Assembly (NCBI GenBank): GCA_965153355.1
Contig: OZ231126.1
Coordinates: 96,534,001 to 96,598,000 of the forward strand
DNA from: Flaccisagitta enflata
Lineage: Eukaryota > Chaetognatha > Sagittoidea > Aphragmophora
Length of the DNA: 64,000 bases
Direction: 5' to 3'
A model generated the notes under the pieces. The model had not been told where the DNA came from, searched no databases, and worked only from the letters and a program-made list of their open reading frames with translations. Of this stretch, positions 12,701 to 22,016 are shown one piece after another. Positions within the stretch are counted from its first letter, which is position 1. The number at the start of each line of letters is the position of its first letter. A program made the translations under genes and the position numbers.

Positions 12701-13171
12701 GTCTTTTTTTCTAGCCGAGTGGTAAACAACATCATTAGTTTCTGATGGTACAACACAAATGATTACACAATGGGTTATCTTGGTTCTTGAACATTTAATT
12801 CGCTTTTTATTCGGTCAGCAAGGTTGTGCGGACTGAAGATTCAGACTACAAAAATTCCGTATGAATTTCTCAAAATGATATTTTGACCGCATATCAGACT
12901 GGAACTGGTCAAAAGATATTGATGTTTAACAATCCCTCAAGACAGAAAATTATAGGTAAATACTGAAAGAGTGTTAGGGGTACATCCAGATTTTCAATGT
13001 ATGAACCTGCAATGAACTCGAGAGATCCAACGTGGGGGTATCGTTTGCTGGCCATGACCACGAGATGCTCGAGAGCGTGAGGCAGTCCAACGTTGTCAAA
13101 TGTTTCCGTGGCAACGCAAAAGCGAGTCTCGACTTGAGGCCGATCAATACCCACATTTATCACAATCAATC
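542..13171 (-). CDS. M16-family zinc metallopeptidase, C05D11.1-like, partial (13 exons)
   Basis: Thirteen exons on the minus strand join in matching phases into about 690 codons without a stop. The first visible exon carries HALEH, the inverted zinc motif HxxEH of family M16. A glutamate in TEVYHVNG about 71 residues later is a good third zinc ligand. The order of conserved blocks then follows the single-chain, roughly 1000-residue C05D11.1 / YOL098C (SDD3) type of M16 protein: FLNVLPV..DHL, YPG, NLR..TSIEKIRDYHRKYYR, FPS.DEE.G, IIENVP, PEDFWRDL, PSVTV.GKPS, NFHPK, LRLYLPLF and IASDL. By analogy it would be a cytosolic or organellar peptide-degrading enzyme; this is inference from family. 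The first roughly 40 residues (upstream of 13171) and the last roughly 250-300 (beyond base 1) are not visible. Introns hold many transposons. Confidence is high in the family, moderate for individual splice sites. Confidence 0.9.
883..967 (-). CDS. M16 peptidase exon (IEAEKLQLGLKFIKEF)
   Basis: 28 codons: GVFELNAKIEAEKLQLGL and KFIKEFMSKR. This corresponds to the KYEKAIEWLRDLL helix of the C-terminal M16 domain. The acceptor is GTTATTTCAG and the donor is ACGG|GTAAGA, phase 0. Confidence 0.85.
1107..1261 (-). CDS. M16 peptidase exon (PRHLRLYLPLF block)
   Basis: It encodes QLPRHLRLYLPLFVDVLEE, ADVERDGTVTAYKTFRKEL and TNQTVNLEISLSK, matching the LPPELRPYLPLLLELLFE..RDG block of relatives. It joins the exon at 4167 in phase 0 across an intron that contains the 2.1 kb palindrome. 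The acceptor is GAATCATACAG and the donor is AAAAG|GTATCT, phase 2. Confidence 0.88.
1420..3563. mobile_element. 2.1 kb palindromic (foldback) DNA transposon
   Basis: The two arms are inverted copies of each other for about 1 kb. The left arm starts CAGTACCGGAATC after a TA, and the right arm ends GATTCCGGTACTG before a TA. The loop lies near 2480-2560. CAGT ends with TA target duplication are typical of Tc1/mariner-pogo elements. It sits in the intron between peptidase exons 1107-1261 and 4167-4511. No transposase is visible. Confidence 0.85.
4167..4511 (-). CDS. M16 peptidase exon (linker and third domain start)
   Basis: 115 codons, phase 0 at both ends. It starts LPEEYESSEENRVKERLGQ, includes LGPHRLQQMEAELKSAQ (the charged linker helix of this subfamily), then PIPASLKASVPYP and IRNFHPKIINDAGFEF, and ends STHILVSITTQ. 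The acceptor is TTTTTTTAACTCAG. The donor CCCAG|GTAGGT is consensus. Confidence 0.9.
4799..5003 (+). mobile_element. HINE-type element, AGTCGCG subfamily (diverged)
   Basis: Left tip AATCGCGAGC with CGCGACT beside it, a (GGTC)n core, CTCCTGCCCAA, and end GCCGTGTATCCGGCCTTG before TTTT. The distal complement has decayed to ATGCAACTT. In the peptidase intron between exons 4167-4511 and 5446-5551. Confidence 0.7.
5446..5551 (-). CDS. M16 peptidase exon (PEDFWRDL..PSVTVIGKPS)
   Basis: 35 codons containing LAEEPEDFWRDLTREYFL and NPSVTVIGKPSTQ, one of the best conserved blocks of C05D11.1-type proteins. The acceptor is TTTCTTATCAG and the donor is CCCAG|GTGACG, phase 0. Confidence 0.9.
5618..5761 (-). 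CDS. M16 peptidase exon (helical linker block)
   Basis: 47 codons starting HMLQLHSKRPKTFSKWFLEH and ending ASALYDRSLNHLEPDTHIFE. This aligns with the RLKTVIHRHKLEALSNLE..LYG region of relatives. The acceptor CCATTCTTAG has a good pyrimidine tract. The donor is AAAT|GTAAGG. Phases 2 and 2 fit both neighbours. Confidence 0.78.
6249..6454 (+). mobile_element. HINE-type element, AGTTGCG subfamily
   Basis: Left tip AGTTGCGGAC after a T-run, (GTCG/GTCC)n core, distal GTCCGCAAC, end GCGTCACTTG before TTT. In a peptidase intron. Confidence 0.72.
6809..6966 (-). CDS. M16 peptidase exon (IIENVPVEDL block)
   Basis: 52 codons: GIWSNTELSYWRSSYAALI, IENVPVEDLGRIRQNVFEI and ITDIADNKTDLNLL. ENVPVEDL matches the ENVPIDKI block of relatives. 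The acceptor is GTTACTTAG and the donor is CTCAA|GTAAGA, phase 2. Confidence 0.85.
7613..7662 (-). CDS. M16 peptidase short exon (DFEDPANE)
   Basis: 50 bases encoding NDFEDPANETASNYRR, placed where relatives have FVEIEDPFASKV. The donor is ACGG|GTAAGC, phase 0. The acceptor ACTTTAAAG is weak, but its phase is the one needed to join the exons on both sides. Confidence 0.65.
7862..8187 (-). CDS. M16 peptidase exon, second repeat domain
   Basis: 108 codons beginning MDNMVIVIFGKV (equivalent to the ENLTVIITGQV block) and continuing through FPPPQPFSNYCEIL and VEFPSHDEEEGIVAVSW to AAFPLLLKFLEWEILFEL. The acceptor is TTTTTGTAG. The donor GAAT|GTAAGT is a perfect consensus. Phase 1 out. Confidence 0.88.
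9013..9335. mobile_element. Palindromic MITE with TA target duplication
   Basis: Inverted arms run from GGCTGGTTACCTG after TA 9011 to CAGGTAGCCGCCC before TA 9336. The centre is a near-perfect hairpin of about 40 bases around 9135-9215, including the word ACCCGCACGGCAACAC and its complement. Intronic in the peptidase gene. Confidence 0.7.
9382..10443. mobile_element. Tc1/mariner-type element, non-autonomous, abutting a splice donor
   Basis: Terminal inverted repeats ACAGGGTGTGCAAAATTATC and its complement at 10415-10443 are flanked by TA at 9380 and 10444. No transposase is readable. It contains a nested palindromic element at 9450-9954. A truncated copy without that insertion lies at 24393-24642. 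The right end is two bases from the donor of peptidase exon 10447-10584. Confidence 0.82.
9450..9954. mobile_element. Nested palindromic MITE inside the mariner-type element
   Basis: Its ends are CAGTAGATGTCGTCTA and TAGACGACATCTTCTG, with TA at 9448 and 9955. The related copy at 24 kb reads straight from AATGATTTA to TGAAAGCATGAG, so it preserves the empty site with a single TA. Confidence 0.8.
10447..10584 (-). CDS. M16 peptidase exon (YPG..NLR..IEKIRDYH block)
   Basis: It encodes VVMSELRHLLYPGQCSYKS, LVHGKAENLRQFTS and IEKIRDYHRKYY. The acceptor TTTTCCCACAG is strong. The donor is ACAG|GTAACA, and its T and A are also the TA target site of the Tc1/mariner-type element at 9382-10443, so the element begins two bases inside the intron. 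Phase 2 joins the next exon to make arginine. Confidence 0.88.
11081..11240 (-). CDS. M16 peptidase exon (FLNVLPV..DHL..TEV block)
   Basis: It encodes FLNVLPVMMDHLINPTL, NESFFLTEVYHVNG and QDGGVMYKELEREKKRDE. The TEVYHVNG segment holds the likely third zinc ligand (Glu). The acceptor is CACTAG|GTTTCC and the donor is AGAG|GTAACC (phase 2). The usual EMQGREN stretch of relatives is replaced here by a charged run, ELEREKKRDE. Confidence 0.88.
11367..11483 (-). mobile_element. HINE-type element, AGTCGCG subfamily
   Basis: On the minus strand: AGTCGCGGATACGCGACT, a short (GGTC)n, distal GTCCGCGACT, and end GTATACGGCCTTG. The left ten-base word AGTCGCGGAT pairs with the distal word in all but one base. 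In a peptidase intron. Confidence 0.72.
11608..11685 (-). CDS. M16 peptidase exon (GSTWVKT / HDRTCF block)
   Basis: 78 bases between AACAG| and GAAG|GTGAGC. It encodes RNLGSTWVKTRHDRTCF and VAETLGSE, the counterpart of the GTNAWTDTDHTCYT..GSEG block that follows the zinc motif in C05D11.1-type proteins. Phases are 1 in and 1 out. It completes a glutamate codon with the previous exon and a glycine codon with the next one. Confidence 0.85.
12095..12700. repeat. Inverted repeat, about 600 bp
   Basis: GACAGCCAATCCGTGGTAAG near 12111 returns inverted near 12660-12685, and the GAGAGGGAAATCTTTC segment near 12195 returns near 12597. Arms are about 150 bases with a central loop of about 300. Clear element ends were not found. 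It lies upstream of peptidase exon 11608-11685, in the intron before it. Confidence 0.55.
13007..13171 (-). CDS. M16 peptidase exon with HxxEH zinc motif
   Basis: The exon reads GLIVINVGIDRPQVETRF, then CVATETFDNVGLPHALEH, then LVVMASKRYPHVGSLEFIA. HALEH supplies two zinc-ligand histidines and the catalytic glutamate. The donor is GCAG|GTTC (phase 1). The acceptor TTCAG at 13173-13172 gives a start inside a glycine codon, which fits the TGL/V block of relatives. The 5' neighbour is the end of a HINE-type repeat at 13207, so the preceding exon must lie beyond it. I did not find it. Confidence 0.85.
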
Positions 13172-13206
13172 CTGAATCCAAATTTGTGGTGACGATGAGA
13201 GAGTAA

Positions 13207-13337
13207 CAAGGCCGGATACACGGCTGCCCTAGTCGCGTGCGGGTGGGCAGGAGCAATGCTGGAGAAGGTCACTAGGGCATCTGGGCCGGAGCCGTATGCT
13301 CAAAAAGCTCAAAAACGCTGAAAAAGTAAATAGTCGC
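13207..13337 (-). mobile_element. Truncated HINE-type element beside peptidase exon
   Basis: Only the right half is present (GCACGCGACTAGGG, GCCGTGTATCCGGCCTTG). It ends 36 bases from the acceptor of exon 13007-13171, so it forms part of the intron's 3' end. Confidence 0.65.
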
Positions 13338-13339
13338 AA

Positions 13340-13958
13340 AAGCGTCAGATGGTCAGCGGTACCCGTGCCCTGCCCAAGTAGGTTGTGATTAAGGTTGAGG
13401 GAGGGAGCAGGGCAGCGGCCCCGAAGGAGTCGATGACCATTGACCTTTGCACAGTGTTTTATGTAATGCTTATTATGACAATATGCTTTTTAAATAAATA
13501 TTTTTCTTAGATATTTGTGGTGAAACATCTCTTTTTACTAGTGCAGAAATTGTATCAGGACCTGAGTGCCGGACCTTGTCGGAGTCAAGGCCCTTAGAGG
13601 AACATCCCAAAGTGGCTGTGCAATAGGATTACTCCGAGATCCTGCATTTGGTTCTACGGGGTAGGTTATCTGCATATGAAAGACTGTGTTTGCCATGGTT
13701 TTGGTTTTTTGATGCTTTCTATTGATAAAGGATAGTTGTGAGGGGTCCGAATTTAGCACCAGTGAGAGTTCCCAAGACTCTCGTCCTTTGTTTTTATGTA
13801 TTTTTTAATAAGGCAATGTTGTCACAAGTCATGTATGTCACCCCTAAGCAATTTGGCAAAAGTCACAAATATCCAAATTTTTTGCCTTAAAACAATCATA
13901 TGTATTGCATAGAAGTCAAAAAAAAGTTATATAGCACTTTCGGTAAAGAATTGTGCGC
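13340..13958. other. No gene seen
   Basis: Contains a right-end fragment of a minisatellite cassette (13350-13440, GGTCAGCGGTACCC and CAGCGGCCCCGAAGG) and unique AT-rich sequence. A short minus-strand open frame at 13538-13759 resembles nothing I know. Confidence 0.5.
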
Positions 13959-13959
13959 G

Positions 13960-14710
13960 CAGTCTTGTACAATGCCATAAAATGCCGTAATATTGGCATT
14001 TTTGCCAGTTTTTCAGGTTGTTGATGTAAAAAATAAGTTGTAATGGTTGGCAAACGGTCATACAGTAACTGTGTGGCTCTGAGATGTAATTATGCCATAA
14101 ATTGAGTGAAGCCGTCATCATTCAGTTTCATTTTTTGCCTTAATACGCCGTAAAAAGGGTTATTTTCACACTTTTTAAGGTCGTTAAAGTTTTAAAACCG
14201 CTGTAATAGGTGGCAAAGGGTCAAACACTAATAGTTTGGCCCTGGGACATATTTTTACCAAAAATCAAGCAAAGCCATTGTTATTCAGTGTCATTTTTTG
14301 CCGTAAAATACCGTAGAAATGGCTATTTTCACATTTTTTGGTCGTTAATGTTTGAAAACAGCTGTTATAGGTGACAAATGATCAAATACTAATAGTTTGG
14401 CTCTGGGACCTACTCTTGCCAAAAATCAAGTGAAGCCGTTGTCATTCAGTGTCATTTTTTGCCGTAAAATGCCGTAAAAATGGCTGTTTTCACACTTTTT
14501 AGATTGTTAATGTTTTGAAAAAGCTGTAATAGGTGGCAAAGGGTCAAAAACTAATGGTTTCACTCTGTAACATACTCAGGCTAAAAATTGACTGAAGCCA
14601 TTTTCATTCAGTATCATTTTTAGCCATAAAATGCCGTAAAAATGGTTATTTTCACACTTTTGAGGTCATCGATGTTTTATAACTGCTGTGATAGGTGGCA
14701 AAGGGTTGAT
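13960..14710. repeat. 160-bp tandem repeat array, first part
   Basis: About four and a half degenerate copies with a period near 160 bases. Each contains a CATTCAGTGTCATTTTTTGC segment, a TTATTTTCACACTTTT segment and a GGTGGCAAAGGGTCAA segment. Phase markers lie near 14119, 14283, 14441 and 14605. The array resumes at about 15890 after an inserted block. Confidence 0.75.
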
Positions 14711-14717
14711 AATATCA

Positions 14718-14990
<273 letters not shown>

Positions 14991-15059
14991 ACTTGCATTT
15001 ATTTGCTGTTTTTTTATGTTTCTTATTATAATGTTTAAACTTATTCTTCTCCCCTTTTT

Positions 15060-15609
15060 GGGCAGCGGCCCCAAAGGGCCGATGTCCTGTAGGACACAGG
15101 GGTGAACCATTACGTACGTCTGTACGTCCGTCCGTCCCCCCCCCCCCCGAGGCCCCTCTCAGGCCCCAAAGTAGCCCTCTCAAGCTCAAAATCAGCCCAT
15201 TCAGGCCAAAAATCAGTCCTCTGAGGCCCAAAATTAGTTCCCCCCCCGAGACCCCTCTCAGGCCTCAAATTAGCCCTCTCAAGCCCAAAATCAGCCCACT
15301 CAGGCCAAAAATCAGTCCTCTGAGGCCCAAAATTAGCTCCCCCCCAGGCCCCTCTCAGGCCCCAAATTAGCCCTCTCAAGCCCAAAATCAGCCCACTCAG
15401 GCCAAAAATCAGTCGTCTGAGGCCTAAAGTTAGCTCTTCAAGGCCCTAAATCAGCCTTGTCAGGACAGACGTACGTAATGGTTCACCCCTGTGTCCTACA
15501 GGACATCGGCCCTTTGGGGCCGCTGCCCTGCTCTCACACCACTTCTTCAGCTATCACTCCAAGCAGGGCATCGGGTACCGCTGACCATGTGCAATCCTTG
15601 GATGACTTG
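15060..15609 (+). mobile_element. Inverted-repeat minisatellite cassette
   Basis: It begins GGGCAGCGGCCCCAAAGGGC after a T-run. The same segment returns inverted at about 15480-15528. Between them lies a 20-21 bp tandem repeat built on AGGCCCAAAATCAGCCC. A unique tail ends GGATGACTTG before TTT. It occupies the middle of the 160-bp array. Confidence 0.75.
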
Positions 15610-15889
15610 TTTATTCACCTTTTATCTCAGATTTATGTGTTTGTTTGTTTCTTTTTTTCTTTCTCAATTTTGTTTTCTTTTTCTTTATTTCTCTATTTTC
15701 TTTCTTTCATTTATTTTTCTTTTCTTTCTTTCTCTGATTTTTTTTCCTCTTTGGCGAATAACCAAACATCTTTTTGTTACTATATTTACTTAAAAACCCA
15801 ATATAAACCCGTGATAAACCCGAGGAAAGGTTTTGAGGTATTCCGAACCCGAACCGAAACCGCGGAAAAAAACGCCATACGCAAGGCCC

Positions 15890-15965
15890 TAGTCGTCACT
15901 CAGTGTCATTATTGCCGTAAAATGCCATAAAAATAGCTATTTTCACACTTTTTTGGTAGAAAAAG
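15890..15965. repeat. 160-bp array, resumed copy
   Basis: CACTCAGTGTCATTATTGCC and TAGCTATTTTCACAC continue the array that stops at 14710, so the 1.18 kb between them arrived later. Confidence 0.65.
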
Positions 15966-16039
15966 TGCACTTTAGCGTTTTTTCAGCGTAAGATTGTTTC
16001 TGCAGCTTTTAAAATTCTAATGAACACTGTAAATGTAAA

Positions 16040-16660
16040 GCAAAAGTTTGAATATGCACATAACAACCCCTCACAACATGTTTTTCGAGATAATATACAA
16101 GTTAGAGCTTAAGAATAGCTTTACAATGACAAAATATTTTTTTTTCAGCATTTTTGATCTCTACACATTAAAAAATCTCAAACAACTGGCTGTTCAGGGT
16201 AAAAGAATCTTTACTAAAACTATCACCACACATTATCAGGATTTTCAGGATAGATACAGCTGCATGAACAATTTTTTGCTTAAGAATGCTACAAAAAGTA
16301 ATATTTTGTTATTCTTAAGCTATTTTTAGGTTCTAAACTCAAAACTATCATGAATAACTGGTTGTTCAGGGCATAAGTATTTATACTCAGACTACTACAC
16401 TACATTTCTAGGATTTTTTAGGAGTTTTTACACTGCATAAACAAGCATAGACTTAAAAACACTGAAAAGAGCAATATACTTTGCTATTTTCTGGCTATTT
16501 TTAAGCTCTAATCTAAAAAATATGTAGAAAAACTTGTTGTTATCGGTAGAAATGTGTCTATTCAGACTATTGCCACGCATTTCCAGGATTAATGGGGATT
16601 TTCAAAGCTGCATGAACAATTCTGTACCAAAAAAATGCTAAAAATGCCTTTTTTTTTACC
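16040..16660. repeat. Degenerate tandem repeat, period about 170-178
   Basis: Three decayed copies share TGGTTGTTCAGGG, a CAGACTACT..CACATTTC segment, GCTGCATGAACAA and GGCTATTTTTA, near 16185, 16355 and 16530. Confidence 0.5.
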
Positions 16661-16669
16661 TAAAAAGTG

Positions 16670-17760
16670 CTATAAACGAAAAAAATTGATATAAATTTTT
16701 TTGTTTTTTTGTTTTTTTTTTATAATATGAGAGTAACTGAATAGATAATTATCCATTTTTGACTTTTCAAAAACATTTGAATAATTTCACCCAAAAACAT
16801 GGTTTTTATGAGCGTAGTCTTTTGGCGAGTATCCTCGATTTGATCGGCTATAGCATACGCAAATAGTCTCTAGGGTCAATGACAACCCTTATGCAAAATT
16901 TGGAGACAAATGGACCAAAACAGCCAAAACAATATGTTTTTTTCAATTTTTAAGTGATAGGTCAGTTGGGCTGGTATGCATAGCAAAAAACAAATTCAAC
17001 ATATCAAAGTAGCTTTTCTCTTAACAAGGCCGGATACACGGCTACCTCAGTCGCGTGCGGGTGGGCAGGGGCTGTGGTCTTGTTGTGGTCACCAGATCAT
17101 TTGGGCAGGAGCAGTGAAGCCAAAAATCCCAAAAAAAGTAAAGTGTGACAGACGGACCAACGGACCGACGGATGGACCGACAAAGCGGGGTGTAGAGTCG
17201 CGTAGCACGCGACTAAAAATTTATGGAGTCAACTAAATTTTGGTTGTAGATATTCAAACTTGATTTTTGTCATTTTTGTCATTTTTGATTTCCTGGCAAA
17301 TTTGGTCAAAATTGACTGAAAGTCCGCCGGAGTCCGGGTATTTTGACACTGGTTTTAGAAACTACCCTTATAGGGCTATCAAATTGTAAAAAAAAAATTC
17401 ATGGGGTTTTCTGGGGTAATATAGGTTTCAGGTCTATCTTTGTGCGTATTTTGTGTTAAAAAAGATGAAAAAGTGTACTTCTTCGTTTATCGCGACTAGG
17501 ATACTAAACTTAATGGGATTTTTTTAGATACCAGTAGAGAAGCTCAAGACCAAGACAGCAAAAAATAAAATGCATGTTGAAAATGCAATTTTTTGAGCCA
17601 CAACATCCAATTTTGTAACAATGATTCATGACAAAAAATGTCGAAATTTCAACCTCTCAAAAAAGACAATTTTCAACTTTGCGAAGCTCGTAGCGCCACT
17701 TTAGTCAGAAAAAAAGTTGAAAATCATTTGTGTAGTCTTAGTTTATGTGTTACCTCGCCA
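16670..17760. other. AT-rich sequence, no gene seen
   Basis: Apart from the HINE-type element at 17025-17214, this is unique AT-rich sequence with poly-T runs and no supported exon. Confidence 0.5.
17025..17214 (-). mobile_element. HINE-type element, AGTCGCG subfamily (intact)
   Basis: Left AGTCGCGTGC, proximal CGCGACT, distal GCACGCGACT (perfect ten-base complement), end GCCGTGTATCCGGCCTTG before TT. Confidence 0.8.
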
Positions 17761-17847
17761 TTAGAAAAAAAATTAACACCAAAATCTCAATTTTGATTTT
17801 TGACCCTCCAAAGTTAGCCTTGATGATGCTTTTCATGAAGATACGAC

Positions 17848-18316
17848 AGGGTGCTATGCTTTCACACATATGGGGAATTTTCTCCTCCTTAGGGCTTGGA
17901 TTTAGGCCTTGGGGCGGGGATTTGGGCCTTAAGAATGGGATTTTGGCCTTGGGGCTAGGATTTAGGCCTTCACGCTCGGATTAGGGCCTTCAGGCAGGGA
18001 TTTGGGCCCTGTGTATAGGATTTGGGTATTTACGATGGGGTTTGAGCCTCGAGGCTGGGATTTGGGCCTCAAACTGGGATTTGGGCCTTGAGGCTGGGAT
18101 TTGGGCCTCAAGGATGGGATTTTGGCCTCAAGAATGGGATTTGGGCCTCAAGGATAGGATTTGGACCTTGAGCCTGGGATTTAGGCCTCAAGACTGCGAT
18201 TTGGGCCTCATAGTCGGATTTGGGTGGGGGGGGACAGAGGAGAAGGAGAAGAAGGAGGAGTAGGGGAAAATTCCCCATATGTGTGAAAGCATAGGTCATC
18301 GACCCCTTCGGGGCCA
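17848..18316. mobile_element. Minisatellite cassette, TTTGGGCCT variant
   Basis: An inverted repeat made of ATGCTTTCACACATATGGGG (17858) and its complement (about 18275-18293) flanks a 20-21 bp repeat of the form GGCCTCAAGGCTGGGATTTG. The right arm continues into CCCCTTCGGGGCCACGGCCC. Confidence 0.7.
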
Positions 18317-18407
18317 CGGCCCAAAAGGGGACCAACCAACCAACCAACCGATGGACCGACAAAGCGGGGTGTAGAGTTGCGTAGCATGCGACTATAAATC
18401 ACAAATA

Positions 18408-18590
18408 CTATCTAGGCGGAAAAAATCGTTCGACCTGTAATAAAAACATATTCATTAGTATAAAAATGAATACAAAACAGTTACAAATATATGAATTATT
18501 AGTGTGAGATCCCTTTGACTGAATCAGTCTCGCCATATGTTTGGGAAGTGATTCGTAGAGCTTCTCTAGGTACTCTGGGGGCGAAGGCAT
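18408..18590 (-). pseudogene. Tc1/mariner-like transposase C-terminal remnant
   Basis: The minus strand reads PEYLEKLYESLPKHMARLI then QSKGSHTN. This resembles the closing helix of Tc1-type transposases (ITPEYxxxLVxSMPRRIxAVIKAKGGxTKY). No D,D,E residues remain around it. A second remnant lies at 54295-54440. Confidence 0.55.
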
Positions 18591-19020
18591 TCATGATCTT
18601 TTTCAAATTTTTTTTTCATTTCTTTTTCTCCTACATTCAGACTTATAGCTTCCAAAAGACTCACCAAATCATAACAAAATTGGTGACTTAAATAATAGGG
18701 CGTAGTCAGGTGTTGGGATTCATTTTCACAGACCTCATGGGGGATTTTTATGACGGGTATGGGTCTTAGGAATGAGAATGAACCAGTTTGGAGTCAATTT
18801 TGAATGGTCTAGTTGCGCAGAATTTGACCACAATATGCAAATGAGATTTTCGTGATTTTTCAAGATTTTCGCTATATGTGCTTGTTAGGTTTAAGTAAAC
18901 AGCCCTCATTAAACTCTGGAAAAAAAACATAGATACTTTAATGGACCCAATTGACGTGACAATTACATAAAAGGAGGAACTTAAGTGATTGAGGGGTTGT
19001 TAGGGATTGTGGAGGAGGAG

Positions 19021-19030
19021 GAGGAGGAGC

Positions 19031-19118
<88 letters not shown>

Positions 19119-19143
19119 CAGAGAGAGAGACAGAGAGAGAAAC

Positions 19144-19174
<31 letters not shown>

Positions 19175-19190
19175 AAGCGAGAGAGCGAAT
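19021..19190. repeat. (AG)n microsatellite
   Basis: GGAGGA steps into (AG)n, with scattered AC substitutions toward the 3' end. It is inside the mariner relic. Confidence 0.95.
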
Positions 19191-19574
19191 TCAGCAATAA
19201 AATTTAACCCTTAGTAAGATCTTAGGATTTTTTTCTTCAATCACCTTCATTGATCCGTCTTCTGGCACCTGAATCAAGGCCAGTCTGTTTCTGGGCAGCG
19301 GACCCAACGGTGTCCATGATCCATGCCTTCACAAATATGGGGAATTTTCTCCTTCTTCTTCTTCGTCTTCTCCCCCCCCTCCCCTCCCACTCATTCGAGT
19401 CTCAAGGCCCGGATCCCAGCCTCATGACACCCCTTCCATAGTTAAGCGAACTGGAAAAAATGATGCAAATAGATAATAAAAATGCACTCAGAGTGATGAA
19501 ATTTGACACAGAGTTAGCTAAGATGTAGTACTTTGACGCAGTAAAGCGATATAGGGGACTTTCCTGCATGTTGC

Positions 19575-19850
19575 GGGAGATGGAGGGTCTTTCATCAGCA
19601 GTGCAGCGTCAGATTATTGCCGATTTCTTAGGGGAAAATGTTTTTAAGGAGAAGATGTATACTTTCCAGCATTTTGAGAAGATGGGATGCAAAAAACCCG
19701 CCATATATCAGGTAAAGAGGTAAAAATGATGCTGGAGAGTCAAAGCGCGGAAGGAGGGGTAGGGAAAGCTGCATAAACTGACGAAATCCCAAGAAAAGAA
19801 GGTGACATATTGAGATCATGGCAAGAGCAGGCCCTTACTCGAGCTTCCGC
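19575..19850 (+). pseudogene. Mariner-like transposase N-terminal remnant
   Basis: One frame gives AVQRQIIADFLGENVFKEK, then MYTFQHFEKMGCKKPAIYQV, then a stop. A shifted frame continues LHKLTKSQEKKV. This matches the first helix-turn-helix (xFTxxHFxxMGxxKxTIYxVxxR) and the KLTKxQxxxV region of mariner-like transposases. Stops and a frameshift show it is dead. Confidence 0.5.
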
Positions 19851-20846
19851 TAATTTGCATAATTGAGCTCATAAGGAGATATCCGTTTACATTTTTGAGT
19901 CATTTTTTGCATTATGCTGATGAAATTTACTGATGTTGATGTTTTACATTGTTTGAATTGATCATACTCGTATTCATCAACCCTTAAATAGCGCCCTTTT
20001 ATCCCAGTTTGCCTAATTATGGAAGGGGTGTTAGCCTCATGGCGCAAAACCTAGCGCTTCCCTCCGTTGCCTGTTCTTTCAGGTGCCAAGTGCCAATGGC
20101 AACCTGATTTGCTTCTGCATTGTTATTCGTCTTTTGTCCAAGCGTTACACCCTCACACAACTCTGTAGCTTGATCAACCTGAGCTTCCGCTATGATTGTT
20201 TGGAGAGAATTGAAAACTTCTCATTTTATAATTGATTGCGTTCACAAAATTCAAATGTTGAAATCAGAGGCTTCATTCCCCCCCCCTTTTAAACCGCCAT
20301 TATATCCTTGCCACACATAGGCAGCTGAACATGGAATAAATATGGTAAATGAGGCAGCAACTAGCTGTTAAACCAACACAATAATATTTTTTTTCTACAG
20401 TTCCAGTAGCAAGTCTGGGATTGAAAGTGTAGGCAAAGAGCTATATTGATAATTTTTCCAAGAAAGAATATCTTGTTTCATTCATCAATCAGTGAAACAA
20501 TGAATGTATGAATGAATTAGTCAACAAATCAATCAATGTATGAATGGATGAATAAACAAAAGGATGAATGATTGGATGGATGTATGAACGAATGAAAGAA
20601 GTTATTTTTCCAAAAATATGATACAGGTGTGATAAACCAGTTTATCGACTTTGAAGCAAAACAAATAAAACAAGAAAAATAGGAAAATTTTGGTCTTTCC
20701 TGACAGTTTTGGGTCCCTTAAGCCCTCGGGAAGGGCCCAAAGAGGATCATAAACCAGCCCTTCTATTCCCATCTAGCCTAGATGACAGTGTCTGAATAAA
20801 TAAATTGGCCCTTCAATGCCCTAAAAGAGAAAACCAGTCGCCCAAG

Positions 20847-22016
20847 GGCAATATGTGGTCAGCGATACCCGATGCCCTGCTTTGCATGGTTGTGAATTTG
20901 AGGGGGGAAGCAGGGCAGTGGCCTGGAAGGGGACGAAGTCCTATAGATTAAAGGGGAACTTTCATTTGTTCGCTCGTCTATCCATGGTTTGAGGACTGAG
21001 AGGGCAGACTTGCAGCCTGAGAGGGCTTGATACAGATCCGAGAGTGCTTATTTAAGGCCCAAGATAGCACACTTGAGGCTTGAGAGGGCTGATTTGATGC
21101 CTGAGAGGGACAATTTGAGGCCCAAGAGTGATGATTTGAGGCCCAAGAGTGATTATTTCCGGCTCAAGAGAACTGATGACTCATCATCAGTGATGAGGCC
21201 AGCGAGGCTTGATTTGTGGCCTGATAGGACTGACTAAAGGCTTTAGAGGACTTATTTGAGGCCTCAGGGGCTTGATTTGAGGCCTGAAAGGGCTGATTTG
21301 TGGCTTGAGGGGGATGATTTAGGGCTTGAGAGGGCTGATTAGTAGCCTGAGAGGGATGATTTGAGGCCTAAAACAGCTGATTTGAGGCCTCAGAGGCCTA
21401 GTTTGAAGCCTGAGAAGCGGGAAAACAAACAAACAGACAAATGGACAAACGGACGAAAGTCCCCCTATGTTCCACAGGAGCCAATGCCCAACAGGTCGCC
21501 CAAGGGCAATATATGGTCAGCGATACCCTTTGCCCTGCAAGTGATTGTCAGTTGGAGTGAGGGGAAGCAGGGCAGCGGCCCCGAAGGGGACGAAGTCCTG
21601 TAGAACACAGGGAGACTTTCTGTCATCATTCCCTTCGTCCATCCGTCCGTCTGTTCCCCCCAGGCCCTCTCAGACCTGAAACCTGCCCTCTCAGTCCTGA
21701 AATCTGCCCTCTCAGGCAAGAAATCTGCCCTCTCAGGCCTTGAATCTGTGAGGGCAGATTTCAGGCCTGAGAAGACAGATTTCAGGCCTGAGAGGGCAGA
21801 TTTCAGGCCTGAGAGGGCAGATTTCAGGCCTGAGAGGGCAGATTCAAGGCCTGAGAGGGCGGATTTCAGGCCTAAGAGGGTAGATTTCAGGCCTGAGAGG
21901 GCAGATTTCAGGTCTGAGAGGGCCTAGGGGGACGAACGGACGAACGGACGAACGGAATGACGAACAAAAGTCCCCCTGTGTTCTACAGGACTTCGTCCCC
22001 TTCGGGGCCGCTGCCC
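20847..22016. mobile_element. Two adjacent minisatellite cassettes
   Basis: Two end modules of the form GTCGCCCAAGGGCAATAT..GGTCAGCGATACCC (20847 and 21496) each lead into CAGGGCAG and then a minisatellite. The first is 20985-21420 (GATTTGAGGCCTGAGAGGG), the second 21655-21930 (CAGATTTCAGGCCTGAGAGG). The second closes with GTTCTACAGGACTTCGTCCC and GGGGCCGCTGCCC. Confidence 0.7.

Noticed and set aside
13538-13759. Minus-strand frame MANTVFHMQITYPVEPNAG as a possible first exon of the M16 gene
   Set aside because: It has no resemblance to the N-terminus of C05D11.1-type proteins and no suitable phase-1 donor; part of it matches dispersed repeat sequence near 39200 and 54600.
21361-22016. Regularly spaced repeats resembling a CRISPR array
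   Set aside because: The units are contiguous 20-21 bp tandem repeats without unique spacers, in a eukaryotic context.
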